DNA of 60,277 nt from Anaerobutyricum hallii DSM 3353 (GCF_000173975.1 NZ_ACEP01000112.1:1-60277); one strand, 5' to 3'; shown: positions 27,721-35,938, numbered from the stretch's first letter. The notes: generated by a model from the letters alone, not told the origin. Made by a program: numbers and translations.

Positions 27721-27886
27721 CTAGAGCGTGTTTGAAAAATGCTTTCTGCAAGATGTGCGTTACAATTTGTGGGAGATTTCGCCTGAATGAGGGCGGCGTA
27801 GCGGGCTACGTCAACTGAATGAAGGCAAAATATACCGCAAATTGGGGCGTGCAGGTTGTAGGAATGGTTTTTCAAACACGCTCTAG
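27721..27886. repeat. R2 element, full copy e (166 bp)
   Basis: Terminal inverted repeats CTAGAGCGTGTTTGAAAAA and its complement bound a 166-bp imperfect palindrome. Inner pairs include TGCAAGATGTGCG with the right-arm CGTGCAGGTTGTA, and CAATTTGTGGGAGAT with ATATACCGCAAATTG. The apex GGCGGCGTAGCGGGCTACGTC is GC-rich. It codes for nothing. It looks like a non-autonomous MITE-like element or a large structured RNA gene; I see no clear target-site duplication beyond the palindromic CTAG ends. Confidence 0.8.
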
Positions 27887-27903
27887 AAAAGGATAAAATA
27901 TTT

Positions 27904-27944
27904 AAAGGGTGCGAAACAACTCACATGAGTAGCTCACACCCTTT
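27904..27944. terminator. bidirectional hairpin between converging genes
   Basis: AAAGGGTG (27904-27911) pairs with CACCCTTT (27937-27944), with extra pairing inside (AACTCACATGAGT). It stands between the rightward ASKHA gene and the leftward ArsC-like gene, so it probably ends transcription from both sides. Confidence 0.6.
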
Positions 27945-27996
27945 CTTAGAACTATCTTACGACAATCCTTTTTTCATTTTCTTATTACTATCTTTT

Positions 27997-28338
27997 CTAT
28001 TTCCAATCTTTCCAAACATCCGGCTCATAGCCGACTGTCGCCTGCTTTCCATTTCTGACAATCGGTATTCTTATAATCTTTTGATTTTCCAGAATTTTTT
28101 CTTTTTTATCTTCCTCAGAAAGATATTGAACCAATGCCAGTAAGTTTTTATCCTTACACTTAGGGTCAATCAGCTTTTCATAACCACCTACAGCTTGACA
28201 TACAGAATGAAACTCCCCCTTACTAAGTCCTTTTTCTTTCATATCTACAAACTGATATTTTATTCCTCTTTCTTTAAAATAGCGCTCTGCCTTTTTGCTG
28301 TCAAAACTCTTTTTCGTCCCAAAAATCTGTACGTTCAT
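27997..28338 (-). CDS. ArsC/Spx-family thioredoxin-fold protein
   Basis: 113 residues of the ArsC/Spx/YffB fold: MNVQIFGTKKSFDSKKAERYFKERG-type start, VDMKEKGLSKGEF in the middle, the cis-proline region IIRIPIVRNGKQATVGY near 90-105. The usual N-terminal redox Cys (CxxC or C) is absent: the equivalent position reads TKKSFDS. It is therefore unlikely to be a true arsenate reductase and is more like the uncharacterized YffB/Spx-like branch. Single gene. Confidence 0.8.
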   Translation of the reverse strand: MNVQIFGTKKSFDSKKAERYFKERGIKYQFVDMKEKGLSKGEFHSVCQAVGGYEKLIDPKCKDKNLLALVQYLSEEDKKEKILENQKIIRIPIVRNGKQATVGYEPDVWKDWK

Positions 28339-28457
28339 CTCAATTTCCTCTCTATTCCTTCACAATATTATTATAGTTTTTTCACTATCTTCAAATATAT
28401 CTGATTACATTTATATTTATTTTTGAATATATTTCTTAATAGTATTTTTCTTATATT

Positions 28458-28997
28458 CTATACCTCTCTATATTTCTCGAACAATCCCAAATACTCTTTT
28501 TCCACCTCAGAAAATGATCTCACCGTATAATCAACCTTCACATGCAGCTTTGGCTGCTTTTCTTCTGATTCTTCATCCAATAAATACTTTAAATCATACC
28601 ACAATAATGCATTATCAATCTCTTTTATCAACTTCTCCTCATCTATGTTTAACGTGAAACCTAAAAACTTCGTATAAATAACATCTAATAAATGATTCTC
28701 ATATTCCTTATACTTCTTCATATTCTGCTTTAAAGGTCTTGGTACATCTGACATATAACACTCACTCGCATCATGTAGCAAAGCTGCCAATACAAGTCGA
28801 TTAGAATATCCCTTTGCCGCTGCTTCCTTCGCACATAAAATACAATGCTCTCCCACAGACCAGAATGAGCTGACATGTCCATTTCCCCGACAGATCATCG
28901 GAAGTGCGTGAGCAATATCCTCAATGCAAATTAATTCTGCATCAGGATTTATCGGATCAAAATGTTTTCTCGTATATGTAGTAATATAATTTCCCAT
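28458..28997 (-). CDS. HD-domain nucleotidase-like hydrolase (YfbR-like)
   Basis: 179 residues. The metal-binding HD signature is LLHDASECYMSDVPRPLK (about 73-90), with an upstream His in GEHCILCAKEA. E. coli YfbR is a 5'-deoxynucleotidase; this short family without extra domains is common in phages and Firmicutes. The gene starts only about 20 bp from one end of R1 copy C. Substrate inferred, not shown. Confidence 0.8.
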   Translation of the reverse strand: MGNYITTYTRKHFDPINPDAELICIEDIAHALPMICRGNGHVSSFWSVGEHCILCAKEAAAKGYSNRLVLAALLHDASECYMSDVPRPLKQNMKKYKEYENHLLDVIYTKFLGFTLNIDEEKLIKEIDNALLWYDLKYLLDEESEEKQPKLHVKVDYTVRSFSEVEKEYLGLFEKYREV

Positions 28998-29014
28998 AAA
29001 ATCACGCCTTTCTT

Positions 29015-29298
29015 ATTACTGTTTAATTCATTAGATAAACTACAGACGAAGCCAGTGAACTTCATAAGCCATATTTGTGCTTTTAGTCGCGGCGTGTTGA
29101 ATGTTCGCTCCACGCGCTCGCATCCAACACTTGCTCCGAGACCACAAATATGGCTTATGAAGTTCGCTGGCTTCTGTGCTGTGGCTGGAGAAGATGAATT
29201 AAACAGAGGGGAGGGGATTTGGGGACAGAAGCTGATGTCTTCTGCCCTCTCCCCCAAGTCCCCGCAACCACTATTTGTCTAATGAATTAAATAGTAAC
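29015..29298. repeat. R1 hairpin element, copy C, with terminal inverted repeats
   Basis: Inner arms 29040-29079 and 29143-29183 are long reverse complements (AAGCCATATTTGTG side, GCTTATGAAGTT side) around the conserved core 29080-29142: TTTTAGTCGC, GTGTTGAATGTTCGC, CGCGCTCGCATCCAACAC, CTTGCTCCGAG. Outside this lie terminal inverted repeats, TTTAATTCATTAGA near 29022-29035 and TCTAATGAATTAAA near 29278-29291, and a C/G-rich segment with an inner CAGAAG/CTTCTG hairpin. The whole is about 280 bp and resembles a MITE. Its right end forms the last codons of the next gene. Confidence 0.85.
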
Positions 29299-29825
29299 CC
29301 TATTATCTGTTGAAGATTTTCTAAGTCTTTTAATGTATCCCCTGTTTCCAGAGAATGATTTCCTTCATCTGTCAAAATAAGAGGAAGATTTAACTTTTTA
29401 CATCCTTCTGTAATATCCTTTGTATCAGCCCATGGGTCTGCCGTTCCATGAAATACAATCCCATTCCCATCTGCAAATAAAAATGTCTGCTGAAGTGGTG
29501 TAAATAAAATATTCTTCGCTGAGAGTTGATGCCTTCTGGCAAATGCAGAAGATATGACTGTTCCTATACTCTTTGATACAAATAATATATCTTCATATTC
29601 TTCCCAGCAAATATCCTGCAAAATTTTTTCTGCCTGCTCTAATCCACAACGAAAAGCCTCTTCCATCTTTTCTTTATTTTCCTTTATTCCTGATGGAAAA
29701 TTACCATATTCTACTTTCACAAGTTTGTATCCCCTTGCTACCGCAAGTTTACCTGTATAGTAGAGTAATGGCTTATCACAAGTATAACCAATACCTGGAA
29801 ACAGTACTGCTATTTTTTTCTTCAT
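29271..29825 (-). CDS. small alpha/beta-hydrolase-fold protein
   Basis: 184 residues. The start VLFPGIGYTCDKPLLYY and nucleophile-elbow-like VSKSIGTVISSAFA (about 83-96; Ser in S-K-S-I-G rather than G-x-S-x-G), then VFHGTADPWAD and the late His in DEGNHSLETGD fit a complete Ser-Asp-His triad. The final residues LLFNSLDK and the stop codon are encoded by the terminal inverted repeat of R1 copy C, so the original C-terminus may have been replaced. Substrate unknown. Confidence 0.78.
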   Translation of the reverse strand: MKKKIAVLFPGIGYTCDKPLLYYTGKLAVARGYKLVKVEYGNFPSGIKENKEKMEEAFRCGLEQAEKILQDICWEEYEDILFVSKSIGTVISSAFARRHQLSAKNILFTPLQQTFLFADGNGIVFHGTADPWADTKDITEGCKKLNLPLILTDEGNHSLETGDTLKDLENLQQIIGLLFNSLDK

Positions 29826-29998
29826 AATAATCTCTTTTCCTGTTATTCTGCATTGCTATATTTTCTTTAATAATCCATAATTTAATTTTTATAAATAGAG
29901 CAATTCAATGCTAATGATTCTGGATATCAATATGTGATGAAATCTATATTTTCCATAATCTACCCTTTATTTTCCATCCATGCTATCTCTCATCTTCA

Positions 29999-30658
29999 TT
30001 ATCCAAGCTGCAAATTCAACCCTTCAAATAGTTCTCCTAATCGAACCTTTAATGGCTGTGAATCTTCTTGCTCCTGCCGTTCCCTATAAATGAGCTTATA
30101 ATTTGGATTCTTTTCTAATTTTTCAATAAGACGTGCTGTATTCCATGCATCATCCAGCCCATCATGCATTCTTCCATCTGGCTCAATATCACATAGCATC
30201 AAGGCCTCCTGCAAACCTACTGCCTGCTCAAAGTTATACTTTTTCCCGAATATTTCCTGATAATCTACCCAACGCTCTGGCTTCATCAATTCATCCAGTT
30301 TCTCATCATTTAACTTCTTACTTTTAATCTCATGGTCAAGCTGCCAGTAATCACTTTTACTCCATGCAAAAACTTTATATTCCCGCTCTCCAAGCCAGTC
30401 TGCCATATGAATAAGTGCATCTTTCAGCTTCGGTGCATTCTTTATCTGCCCTTTCTCAATTCCTGTAAGATTCGTTATAAAGTAATCAAGGATACCAAAC
30501 TCAGGATGTACATACTGGCATAAAGTTCCTATTTCCTTATATTCTTCATCTAAAAGAACTGCTCCAACCTGAATAATCTCACTCGCATACTTATAATTTT
30601 TTCCCCGATAATTCTTTGGGACTTTGCACATTTCTAAATCAATAACCAGATAATTCAA
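29999..30658 (-). CDS. DEDDh 3'-5' exonuclease (KapD/RNase T-like)
   Basis: 219 residues. Exo I motif VIDLEM (about 4-9, Asp and Glu metal ligands), ExoII around WSKSDYWQLDHE, and ExoIII HDGLDDAWNTARL (about 165-177) with His and Asp. This DnaQ-like fold trims 3' ends of nucleic acid. Family members in Firmicutes are annotated as sporulation-inhibitor KapD-type exonucleases. Likely the last ordinary chromosomal gene before the disordered accessory region. Confidence 0.87.
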   Translation of the reverse strand: MNYLVIDLEMCKVPKNYRGKNYKYASEIIQVGAVLLDEEYKEIGTLCQYVHPEFGILDYFITNLTGIEKGQIKNAPKLKDALIHMADWLGEREYKVFAWSKSDYWQLDHEIKSKKLNDEKLDELMKPERWVDYQEIFGKKYNFEQAVGLQEALMLCDIEPDGRMHDGLDDAWNTARLIEKLEKNPNYKLIYRERQEQEDSQPLKVRLGELFEGLNLQLG

Positions 30659-30710
30659 GCACTCACCCCCTCTATATATGTTTTTTATCTGTATTTCTTG
30701 TCATCATAAA

Positions 30711-30752
30711 AAAATACCGCCTTTCTGATATTTATTATATCAGAAAAACGGC
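30711..30752 (-). terminator. Rho-independent terminator
   Basis: CTGATAT (30725-30731) pairs with ATATCAG (30737-30743), extended by CCG/CGG and A/T pairs. On the minus strand it is followed by TATTTTTTTATG. It would end transcription of the gene whose kinase remnant lies at 30771-30900. Confidence 0.7.
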
Positions 30753-30770
30753 TCTAACAATAGCAAAAAC

Positions 30771-30900
30771 CTATAACAGCAGGCTTTGTCCCTGCCGGAG
30801 GCTATATCGGATAGGGGGCAAATGTCCGGACGCCAGTTCTGCATAACCAATGATTGCATTCATAGGAGTTCTGATATCATGGGACATATCAAGCAGTAAA
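30771..30900 (-). pseudogene. histidine kinase fragment
   Basis: The minus strand encodes LLLDMSHDIRTPMNAIIGYAELA, the phospho-His box of a hybrid sensor kinase, followed by an unrelated frame. Nothing of the receptor or ATPase domain is present. A remnant left by rearrangement, directly abutting a flavin reductase remnant on the other strand. Confidence 0.75.
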
Positions 30901-30924
30901 GAATGACCATCTTGTGCTTGCCGG

Positions 30925-31417
30925 AGATCAGCGACAATGTCATGAACGCCGCATGGGGCACCATGCAGTAGCGGGACACCGTTGTTGTGAACCTCACCGA
31001 GACACACAAGACCGTACAGAACATCAAGGCACGGGGAGCATTCACCGTCAGCATTGCCGATGCAGCCCACATAGTGGAAGCAGACTATTTCGGCGTAGAG
31101 TCCGGCAATAAAGTTACCGATAAATTTGCCCGCAGTGGTCTGACCGCCAGCAAAGCAGAAACAGTAGATCCACTCTCATCAACGAGTTTCCGATCTGCCT
31201 GGAGTGCAGGTTCATCGAGTATCAGAACAATGAATACGGATGCGGCGTTATCGGCAAGGTGGTCAATGTCACTGCCGATGAGAGCGTTATGGGGGATGGG
31301 AAAATTGATATGTCTAAGGTCAACGCCATCGCATTTGACCCCTACACCCACGGCTATTATAAAGTCACCGAGCGTGTGGGCGAAGCATTCCGAGATGGCT
31401 TAAAGCTGAAAAAGTAA
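30925..31417 (+). pseudogene. flavin reductase-family protein, 5'-truncated and frameshifted
   Basis: Frame 1 encodes VNLTETHKTVQNIKARGAF, then FTVSIADAAHIVEADYFG and KVTDKFARSGLTASKAETVD. After about 31165 the match moves to another frame: INEFPICLECRF, EYGCGVIGKVVNVTADE, DPYTHGYYKVTERVG, ending at a TAA at 31415. This is the FMN-binding split-barrel (flavoredoxin) family without its start. GC is noticeably higher than the surroundings, a sign of foreign origin. Confidence 0.75.
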
Positions 31418-31428
31418 GGTATGCAGAA

Positions 31429-31458
31429 AAGGAGCTTTCGCATAAGCGAAGGCTCCTT
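31429..31458 (+). terminator. hairpin terminator of the flavin reductase remnant
   Basis: AAGGAGC and GCTCCTT with an inner TTCGC/GCGAA stem give a tight GC-rich hairpin 11 bp after the stop codon; the trailing T-run is short (CTTCTTAAAA). Confidence 0.65.
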
Positions 31459-31598
31459 CTTAAAATATCACAAATTCTAAGTTGTCAAACAGCGTTCGTT
31501 GTTTCGCTTTGTGGCATTTTTACACACTGCTGAATCACACCTGTAACATACGTAATGGAATCGGCGTAAACACATGACGGAACATCCTATCATAGCTT

Positions 31599-31772
31599 TT
31601 ATCCATCCCCAACACCAGCCACCATCGCAGTGACAATACCGAATGTGTAGGTAAAAACGGTTGCGGGAAGCTTGGCTTTTGTATCCAGCTTGCGAAGAGC
31701 GACCACCTTGGTGGTGTCCTTGGGTGCATATTTGTTTGCGAGTTGTTCTGCATAGATTTTATCTGTATTCAT
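31599..31772 (-). pseudogene. small membrane protein, truncated
   Basis: A 57-codon frame starts after GGAGGCAACAAGCC: MNTDKIYAEQLANKYAPKD, then VVALRKLDTKAKLPATVF and TYTFGIVTAMVAGVG. This is the N-terminal half of a Lachnospiraceae small membrane protein commonly, and doubtfully, labelled dihydropteridine reductase. After the first membrane helix the frame breaks into a stop, so the second half is lost. Confidence 0.6.
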
Positions 31773-31869
31773 GGCTTGTTGCCTCCTTCATTTGATGGTT
31801 CTATGATACCAGCAAAGAACGAGCAACGGAACAACACTGATGGCAGTTTGTGTTGAGTTCAAGAATTGT

Positions 31870-31950
31870 GCAAATTCCGATTTCTATTTTCGTTTCCATA
31901 GCATGGTGTATTCTTTTTCACCAGTAGCTTCATCTTGTAAATCACCTTTT
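31870..31950 (-). pseudogene. acetyltransferase C-terminal tail remnant (scar 1)
   Basis: The minus strand encodes DEATGEKEYTMLWKRK and a stop, nearly identical to the end of the intact GNAT gene at 41380-41802, followed by AGAAATCGGAATTTG. No upstream GNAT sequence remains. It lies just past the arsenate reductase gene. See also 34635-34856. Confidence 0.75.
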
Positions 31951-32014
31951 TTCAGAAATAGAAAAAGTGATGACCACATTGATCACCACCTTAACCATCT
32001 GTATTTTCTAATGT

Positions 32015-32434
32015 TTACTCACGCAAAACTCCACTTTCACTCAACCTTTTCTTTAGCTCCATGATATTCTCCTCAATCCGCTGTATCACAGCCTTGAAAT
32101 CATCATCTGATTTCCCCGTTGGATCATCAAGTCCCCAGTTATCATCAAATGCCCTTCCAATAAAAGGACATCCCACATTGCATCCCATGGATATTGCAAT
32201 ATCAACATCTGGGATATCAGTAATCAGCTTACTATGCTGACTATTTGCTTCCATGTCTATTCCATAAGTCTCTTTCATGATACGAACTGTATCCTGATTA
32301 ATCTGAGGCTTTGTCTCTGTTCCGGCCGAATAGCTTTCAAATATATCTGATGCCAGATATTTTCCCAATGCCTCTGCTATCTGACTACGGCATGAATTAT
32401 GAACACAGATAAGTGCGACTTTTTTCTTATTCAT
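32015..32434 (-). CDS. arsC: thioredoxin-coupled arsenate reductase (low-MW phosphatase fold)
   Basis: 139 residues. The P-loop CVHNSCRSQIAEAL (about 10-23) is the C-x5-R phosphatase loop, and SMGCNVGCPF (about 80-90) supplies the two further Cys that relay the disulfide in thioredoxin-linked ArsC. It reduces arsenate to arsenite in the cytosol. It overlaps the DUF5714 gene by 8 bp, so both are translated from one message. No arsenite pump or ArsR gene is adjacent; resistance would need an efflux system elsewhere. Confidence 0.9.
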   Translation of the reverse strand: MNKKKVALICVHNSCRSQIAEALGKYLASDIFESYSAGTETKPQINQDTVRIMKETYGIDMEANSQHSKLITDIPDVDIAISMGCNVGCPFIGRAFDDNWGLDDPTGKSDDDFKAVIQRIEENIMELKKRLSESGVLRE

Positions 32435-33116
32435 GAAATGGGCACCTCTCCTTAATACATTGGTTGTTCTTATCAGAATGAATACACTTTATAACAGGCT
32501 TTTCCATTTGTATATTGAAATTCTCTGCCACATAGTCAATCGCTGAGATTATGGCCATATAAGAATCTCTTTTACAACATCTTGGTCCACCAATGCTTCC
32601 GATTGCGTCAAGTGCCTTGGAAGTCATTTTATTAGCCAGACCCCAAGGTTCATTTTTAAGTGGAGTCGCTCCTGAGATTATTGATATAAACATTCCTGTA
32701 CTAATTCCAGCACCACAAGCACCCCAGAATCCACATACGCCACCCGGAACAGTTTTTCCTCTATTCATCATTTCAAGTAGTGCTTCCGGCAAATCAATCT
32801 CACCACCTGCATTTTTATATGCAGCAAGAAGTGCTGAACCAACCATAACATGATGCTCTGGTCCATGCATATGACAGAATGGCTGTTCCATCATTTTTCT
32901 TATAATTTCTATCGGATTCTTAGATGTTTCACTAAGACATATGTCTATAATTACATCCATTCCTTTTGTATGGCATTCATTACATACATAATGGCCCTGC
33001 TCACATCTAGTCTTGCTTAATTCCTTTTTATGGCATAACACGCACTCCATCATTTCATCTTTTTCGAGATATATAAGTGGTGCTTTACATATAATACATT
33101 CTTCTTTCATTTCCAT
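32427..33116 (-). CDS. DUF5714 cysteine-rich protein
   Basis: 229 residues, recognizable as the DUF5714 family. The front has four CxxC-type pairs (CIICKAPL, CVLCHKKEL, HYVCNECHTKG), likely zinc or iron-sulfur sites. The middle has MHGPEHHVMVGSALLAAYKNAGG and GVCGFWGACGAGISTG, rich in His, Cys and Gly, and the end has CIKERCPFHE. Function is not established. Tight coupling to arsC suggests a role in arsenic handling or metal-linked methylation; this is inference from context. Confidence 0.75.
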   Translation of the reverse strand: MEMKEECIICKAPLIYLEKDEMMECVLCHKKELSKTRCEQGHYVCNECHTKGMDVIIDICLSETSKNPIEIIRKMMEQPFCHMHGPEHHVMVGSALLAAYKNAGGEIDLPEALLEMMNRGKTVPGGVCGFWGACGAGISTGMFISIISGATPLKNEPWGLANKMTSKALDAIGSIGGPRCCKRDSYMAIISAIDYVAENFNIQMEKPVIKCIHSDKNNQCIKERCPFHE

Positions 33117-33119
33117 TTC

Positions 33120-33461
33120 CTACCTTCCCAAAGCTTCAATAAATGAACTTGCTGTTAAACTTCCCTGTGAATCCGCGTCGATCAGCAACACTTTCTTACC
33201 TTCTCTTGCCAGTCCAATGCCTACATTTACGGTTGTTGTGGTCTTTCCAACGCCGCCTTTCTGGTTTACTACGGATATAACTTTACACATGATTTTTTCC
33301 ATCTTTTCCAGCGATAACTGTTTTTCTTTACTCAGCTGCTTTATCCGTTGAGCCTGTGAGAGTGACGGAATCGCTTGTGCATAAAGGTTATAAATAGTAG
33401 GTCTGCTGACTCCTAAGATCTCCTGTAACTCTTGAACTGTATAACATCTTTTCTCTGACAT
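33120..33461 (-). pseudogene. chimeric HTH-ParB-ParA mini-gene
   Basis: A 113-codon open frame built of four pieces. Residues 1-27 are a helix-turn-helix start ([19 protein letters not shown]). About 28-56 match an internal segment of the ParB at 54969-55838 ([13 protein letters not shown]...[10 protein letters not shown]). About 58-104 match the ParA N-terminus at 54397-54954, including Walker A KGGVGKTT and [13 protein letters not shown]. The last 8 residues are unrelated. The DNA of the ParA part is nearly identical to 54817-54955. It abuts the DUF5714 start by 3 bp. Probably a deletion product, though the frame is intact. Confidence 0.8.
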
Positions 33462-33854
33462 TTCTTTATCCTCTTTTCTTTGAAATATGAAAGAAAAATT
33501 ATCCCTTCATATAACGAAACGCTCAGAGCATGTTTTACAGTGGTCAAAAGCAAATTTTTTTACTTTTTTTCTTACGAGTTTTTTTAATGCAACTCGTAAC
33601 ATTAGATTTCTGCATTTATCCTGAAATTAAGAAAAGAATCAGGTTGTCTTTACATAATTTCCACTTTCAAGAAATAAAAAAATTTGTGTTTTTGAAAGCG
33701 ACATCTTGCATATACTATTAGCAGACAGTATTCTAAGTACAACAAAGCGGTTTCGAAAAATGAAAAACTTCAATTTTTGAAAGTGGGTGACTATATGAAA
33801 ACAATCACGAGAGCAACCAAACATCCCCCTATATAGCTATGAAGGTATCGAAAT

Positions 33855-33956
33855 TCACGATATAGGTTTTAAGAGTCCAATGGTGTCGTAATACTGCAGA
33901 GTGCGTATACTCACTCCCGTTAATTTACTTACTTCATTCACCGTCATCATTGTCAT
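33855..33956 (-). pseudogene. MerR-family regulator, N-terminal fragment
   Basis: After GAGAGGAGAAA the frame reads MTMMTVNEVSKLTGVSIRTL then QYYDTIGLLKPIS and a stop, 33 residues. This is the first winged-helix part of a MerR/TipA-type activator; the rest is gone. Upstream, TTGACTCCTACGTAACG is a typical spacer-type MerR promoter. The region 33462-33854 otherwise holds AT-rich sequence with short Ts/As and no gene. Confidence 0.7.
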
Positions 33957-34092
33957 TTTCTCCTCTCGATAAGCATACTCTAAACTATTACGTTACGTAG
34001 GAGTCAATAGTTTTTCAAAGAAATTTTCAAAATTAAAAAGCTTGATAAACAACGATTTTCTTAATTCAACAAACTTGAATTTGGAACGTGCT

Positions 34093-34617
34093 TTATAAAT
34101 TTTTTCCGATCTCCTCAAGTTCGTTCATGGAATCCTTGTTTTTTTCAAGTTCATCTCTGGCTGTTGCGTAATATGATTTTTTGAAAAGCATATCCCATGA
34201 AAGATATTTTGCCATACAGTCAAACTGCTTATCAATCAGCTCATACTGGATACTGTCTACGGGAGAACCGCCTACAACAATCGTGCCAACTTTTTTATTT
34301 TTTAACTGCAATCCACGGCAGTAGCACTTATCAATGATAAGTTTCAATTGTGCTGACATTCCCCACCAATAAACTGGTGTAGCAAAAAGAATCATATCTG
34401 CGGCAGCAATTTTATCAATTGTAGGATTTGTATCATCCTTATCGACGCATCCCTTAGAGCATTGACAGACACCACATCCCTTGCATGGTGCAATGTTGAG
34501 TTTGTCAGGTTCAATGATTTCAATTTTATTCTTTTCTGACGCTCCTTTTATGAATGCATTGATTGCTGCCAGCGTATTTCCTTTTCTGGCGCTTCCATTA
34601 ATGATTACAATTTTCAT
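34093..34617 (-). CDS. NADPH-dependent FMN reductase / iron-sulfur flavoprotein
   Basis: About 174 residues from the ATG following GGAGGATACACGC; the longer open frame upstream runs through a GNAT scar and is rejected. Flavodoxin-like fold: IINGSARKGNTLAAINAFIKGA binds the FMN phosphate, CKGCGVCQCSKGC (about 45-57) has clustered Cys typical of iron-sulfur flavoproteins, and FATPVYWWGMSAQLKLIIDKCY is the second FMN loop. A cytosolic redox enzyme of unknown substrate. Confidence 0.85.
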   Translation of the reverse strand: MKIVIINGSARKGNTLAAINAFIKGASEKNKIEIIEPDKLNIAPCKGCGVCQCSKGCVDKDDTNPTIDKIAAADMILFATPVYWWGMSAQLKLIIDKCYCRGLQLKNKKVGTIVVGGSPVDSIQYELIDKQFDCMAKYLSWDMLFKKSYYATARDELEKNKDSMNELEEIGKNL

Positions 34618-34634
34618 GCGTGTATCCTCCAAAT

Positions 34635-34856
34635 TCCGATTTCTATTTTTGTTTCCATAGCATAGTGTACTCTTTTTCACCAGTATCTTCATCAAAATCT
34701 TCACATTGAATGCTTTTCTCTTTTTTCCATTCTATCACAAGTTCACCATTAATCATCAATTTTTTGATATTTTTTCTTTTACCCCACTGTAAAACAGCCT
34801 CTGAGCGTTTCGTTATATAGAGGGATACAAATAAGAGTAAGATTCACCCATGTTTA
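34635..34856 (-). repeat. GNAT-tail scar 2 plus its upstream segment
   Basis: This 220-bp stretch is a second copy of 41370-41978 with the body of the GNAT gene deleted. It keeps the last 25 or so codons (GEKEYTMLWKQ-like), jumps after CTTCACATTGAAT to TGCTTTTCTCTTTTTTCCA, continues through CCACTGTAAAACAGCCTCTG and GAGCGTTTCGTTATATAGAG and ends at AAGATTCACCCA. The shared segment runs up to the oriT-like region in the 42-kb copy. A third shorter piece in inverse orientation is at 33508-33544. Confidence 0.75.
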
Positions 34857-34917
34857 ACAGTAATGCCGTTTAGCATTTCCTTTACTCATTTTTAACTTTT
34901 CTGATTAGCGGCTTATC

Positions 34918-35787
34918 TTACGAAGAAAGCCAGGCACCTACAATCATTAACACAAGTGCGACAAAGTAAGTAACATCAGGTATTTCTCTAAAGATAATCA
35001 ACGAAAGAATTGCCGCTATAAATGGAGCAACGGCATAATATGCACTTGTTCGTGCTGCACCAAGTAATCTTTGTGCATATACATAAAAGTAAATACTCAA
35101 TCCGTATGCCACAAATCCTACACAAAGAACAGCAACGATACTCCAAAGTGCCTCTATCCGTTCTCCAATAAACAAGCCGATAATGAGGGAACCGATACCC
35201 GAAAATATTCCTTTTAGCAGAACAATCTGCAATGGATCTTTTGACGATATTTTTCGAGTGTAATTATTCTCAAATCCCCAACAAATGGTGGCAAGTAAAA
35301 CAAATAAAGAACCATATGAGAAACGCAGACTTGATATATCTTCAAAAGACAGTATTCCACAGGATAACGTTACAAAAAATATCCCAAACCACAATCTTGT
35401 GCTGATTTTTTCTTTGAATACCATAAGGGCAATTATCGCTGTTGCTACAATTTCAAAGTTATTAAGTAACGACGCATTTGCGGCAGTTGTAGAGTTTAGA
35501 CCAAACAGTAAACAAATAGGAGCAGCAATATCTAAAACTATCATTGCAATGGTGTATGGTAATTCTGATTTTGTTAATTTCAATTCTTTTGCTTCATATT
35601 TCTTTATTTTCCGCATAAGAGCAATAAATATCATTCCTATTCCTGCACCAACATAAAGAAAACCAGCCATTAAAGTAGGCGGCATAAATTCAAGCAATAT
35701 CTTTGAAAAAGGAGCATTTATGGCATACAGTGCTGCTGCAAGTATCGCAAATGCTATCCCTTTCTTGCTTTTCTGTTCAGTTTCCAT
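34918..35787 (-). CDS. DMT-superfamily (EamA) transporter
   Basis: 289 residues with ten hydrophobic segments in two EamA repeats: GIAFAILAAALYAINAPFSKIL begins the first and FSYGSLFVLLATICWGFENNYTRKI the second. Inner-membrane drug/metabolite transporter, direction and substrate unknown. It is divergent from a TetR regulator 150 bp away, the classical layout for an efflux gene under a local repressor. Confidence 0.88.
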   Translation of the reverse strand: METEQKSKKGIAFAILAAALYAINAPFSKILLEFMPPTLMAGFLYVGAGIGMIFIALMRKIKKYEAKELKLTKSELPYTIAMIVLDIAAPICLLFGLNSTTAANASLLNNFEIVATAIIALMVFKEKISTRLWFGIFFVTLSCGILSFEDISSLRFSYGSLFVLLATICWGFENNYTRKISSKDPLQIVLLKGIFSGIGSLIIGLFIGERIEALWSIVAVLCVGFVAYGLSIYFYVYAQRLLGAARTSAYYAVAPFIAAILSLIIFREIPDVTYFVALVLMIVGAWLSS

Positions 35788-35840
35788 TTTCTTGACACCT
35801 CCAAAATACTACGATATAATTTGTATGTTATCTAACATCT

Positions 35841-35877
35841 TGTTCGATTATATCATTAGCATATTTGGGCGAACAAT
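35841..35877. promoter_or_regulatory. candidate TetR operator between DMT transporter and regulator
   Basis: TTGTTCG and CGAACAA form an inverted repeat with about 22 bp between them, in the divergent promoter region. TetR dimers usually bind more compact palindromes, so two half-sites on one helix face or an operator with a long spacer are possible. Confidence 0.4.
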
Positions 35878-35938
35878 AATTAAATCAAAAGAAATGTACG
35901 TTATTGAACATTTCTTCAAATTTGTACGGAGGAAGATA

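Noticed and set aside
28949-29282. Two mirror-image open frames across R1 copy C
   Set aside because: They come from the hairpin being read on both strands (LLFNSLDK and related peptides appear in both); no ribosome sites.
33540-33830. Small RNA or toxin gene in the AT-rich stretch
   Set aside because: Only short poly-T/A runs and weak inverted repeats (CTTTCAAGAAAT type); no start signal or known RNA pattern.
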